A stretch of 5,335 bases of DNA, taken from the NCBI GenBank assembly GCA_018399475.1, contig JAGYOS010000032.1, forward strand, positions 1 through 5,335. The letters run 5' to 3'. Numbering within the stretch: position 1 is the stretch's first letter; the number at the start of each line of letters is the position of its first letter. Source of the DNA: a bacterium. Its GTDB lineage: Bacteria > Patescibacteriota > Minisyncoccia > CAIUEV01 > JAHKAQ01. The translations under genes and the position numbers were made by a program. Of this stretch, positions 5,288 through 5,335 are shown piece by piece. The notes under the pieces were generated by a model that was given only the letters and a program-made list of their open reading frames with translations, was not told the DNA's origin and did not search any database.

Positions 5288-5305
5288 CCAATATTGAAAT
5301 ATTGG
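5288..5305. repeat. AT-rich inverted repeat upstream of tRNA-Gln
   Basis: CCAATATT (5288-5295) and AATATTGG (5298-5305) are perfect 8-base arms around GA. The repeat lies 12 bases after the ATP-grasp stop codon on the plus strand and 17 bases before the 5' end of the tRNA on the minus strand. No T run follows it on either strand, so it is a poor intrinsic terminator. It may be a protein site, a weak hairpin or chance. Confidence 0.45.
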
Positions 5306-5335
5306 AAATTCTACTTGAAAAAATAATTTGTTAAG

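Noticed and set aside
5272..5335. Promoter for tRNA-Gln on the minus strand
   Set aside because: Candidate boxes such as TTTCCA and TATTCA have poor matches and 15-bp spacing. The tRNA may be transcribed from further upstream, outside the window.

Overview
The window looks like a piece of a low-GC genome from the candidate phyla radiation (Patescibacteria, probably Parcubacteria-like). That is an inference from several things. The DNA is AT-rich, bL12 carries a lysine/glutamate-rich N-terminal extension, none of the six gene starts has a well-placed Shine-Dalgarno sequence, and secY-map is joined directly to ruvX and the L10/L12 genes instead of sitting in a normal spc operon. All genes read through with the standard bacterial code and end in TAA, so nothing suggests UGA recoding.

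Layout. Positions 1-59 hold an unusual compact three-way-junction inverted repeat with a competing hairpin partner. Minus-strand genes then fill 79-3723. In transcription order they are secY (2455-3723), map (1662-2402), ruvX/yqgF (1234-1632), rplJ (576-1094) and rplL (79-543). Spacers are short (29-52 bp) except the 139 bp before rplJ. That spacer holds an L10-leader-type attenuator with a visible intrinsic terminator and a candidate internal promoter. Positions 3724-4064 form a divergent promoter region with one good sigma70-type promoter facing each way. On the plus strand, 4065-5276 encodes an ATP-grasp protein of unknown substrate. A minus-strand tRNA-Gln(UUG) gene lies at 5200-5271, entirely inside the 3' end of that open frame. 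The last 64 bases hold only a small AT-rich palindrome.

How it works together. SecY is the protein-conducting channel. MetAP trims the start methionine of new proteins. uL10 and bL12 build the ribosomal stalk that recruits translation GTPases. The minus-strand cluster is therefore a translation and protein-biogenesis unit with a RuvX/YqgF-family protein carried inside it. The secY promoter could drive all five genes, while the L10 leader and its local promoter allow separate control of the stalk proteins.

The points most worth a second look are the three-way junction after rplL, the ATP-grasp frame that translates the antisense of a tRNA, the mutually exclusive helices before rplJ, and the RuvX protein lacking the last conserved acidic residue. 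I see no clear evidence of a new defence, mobile or CRISPR system.
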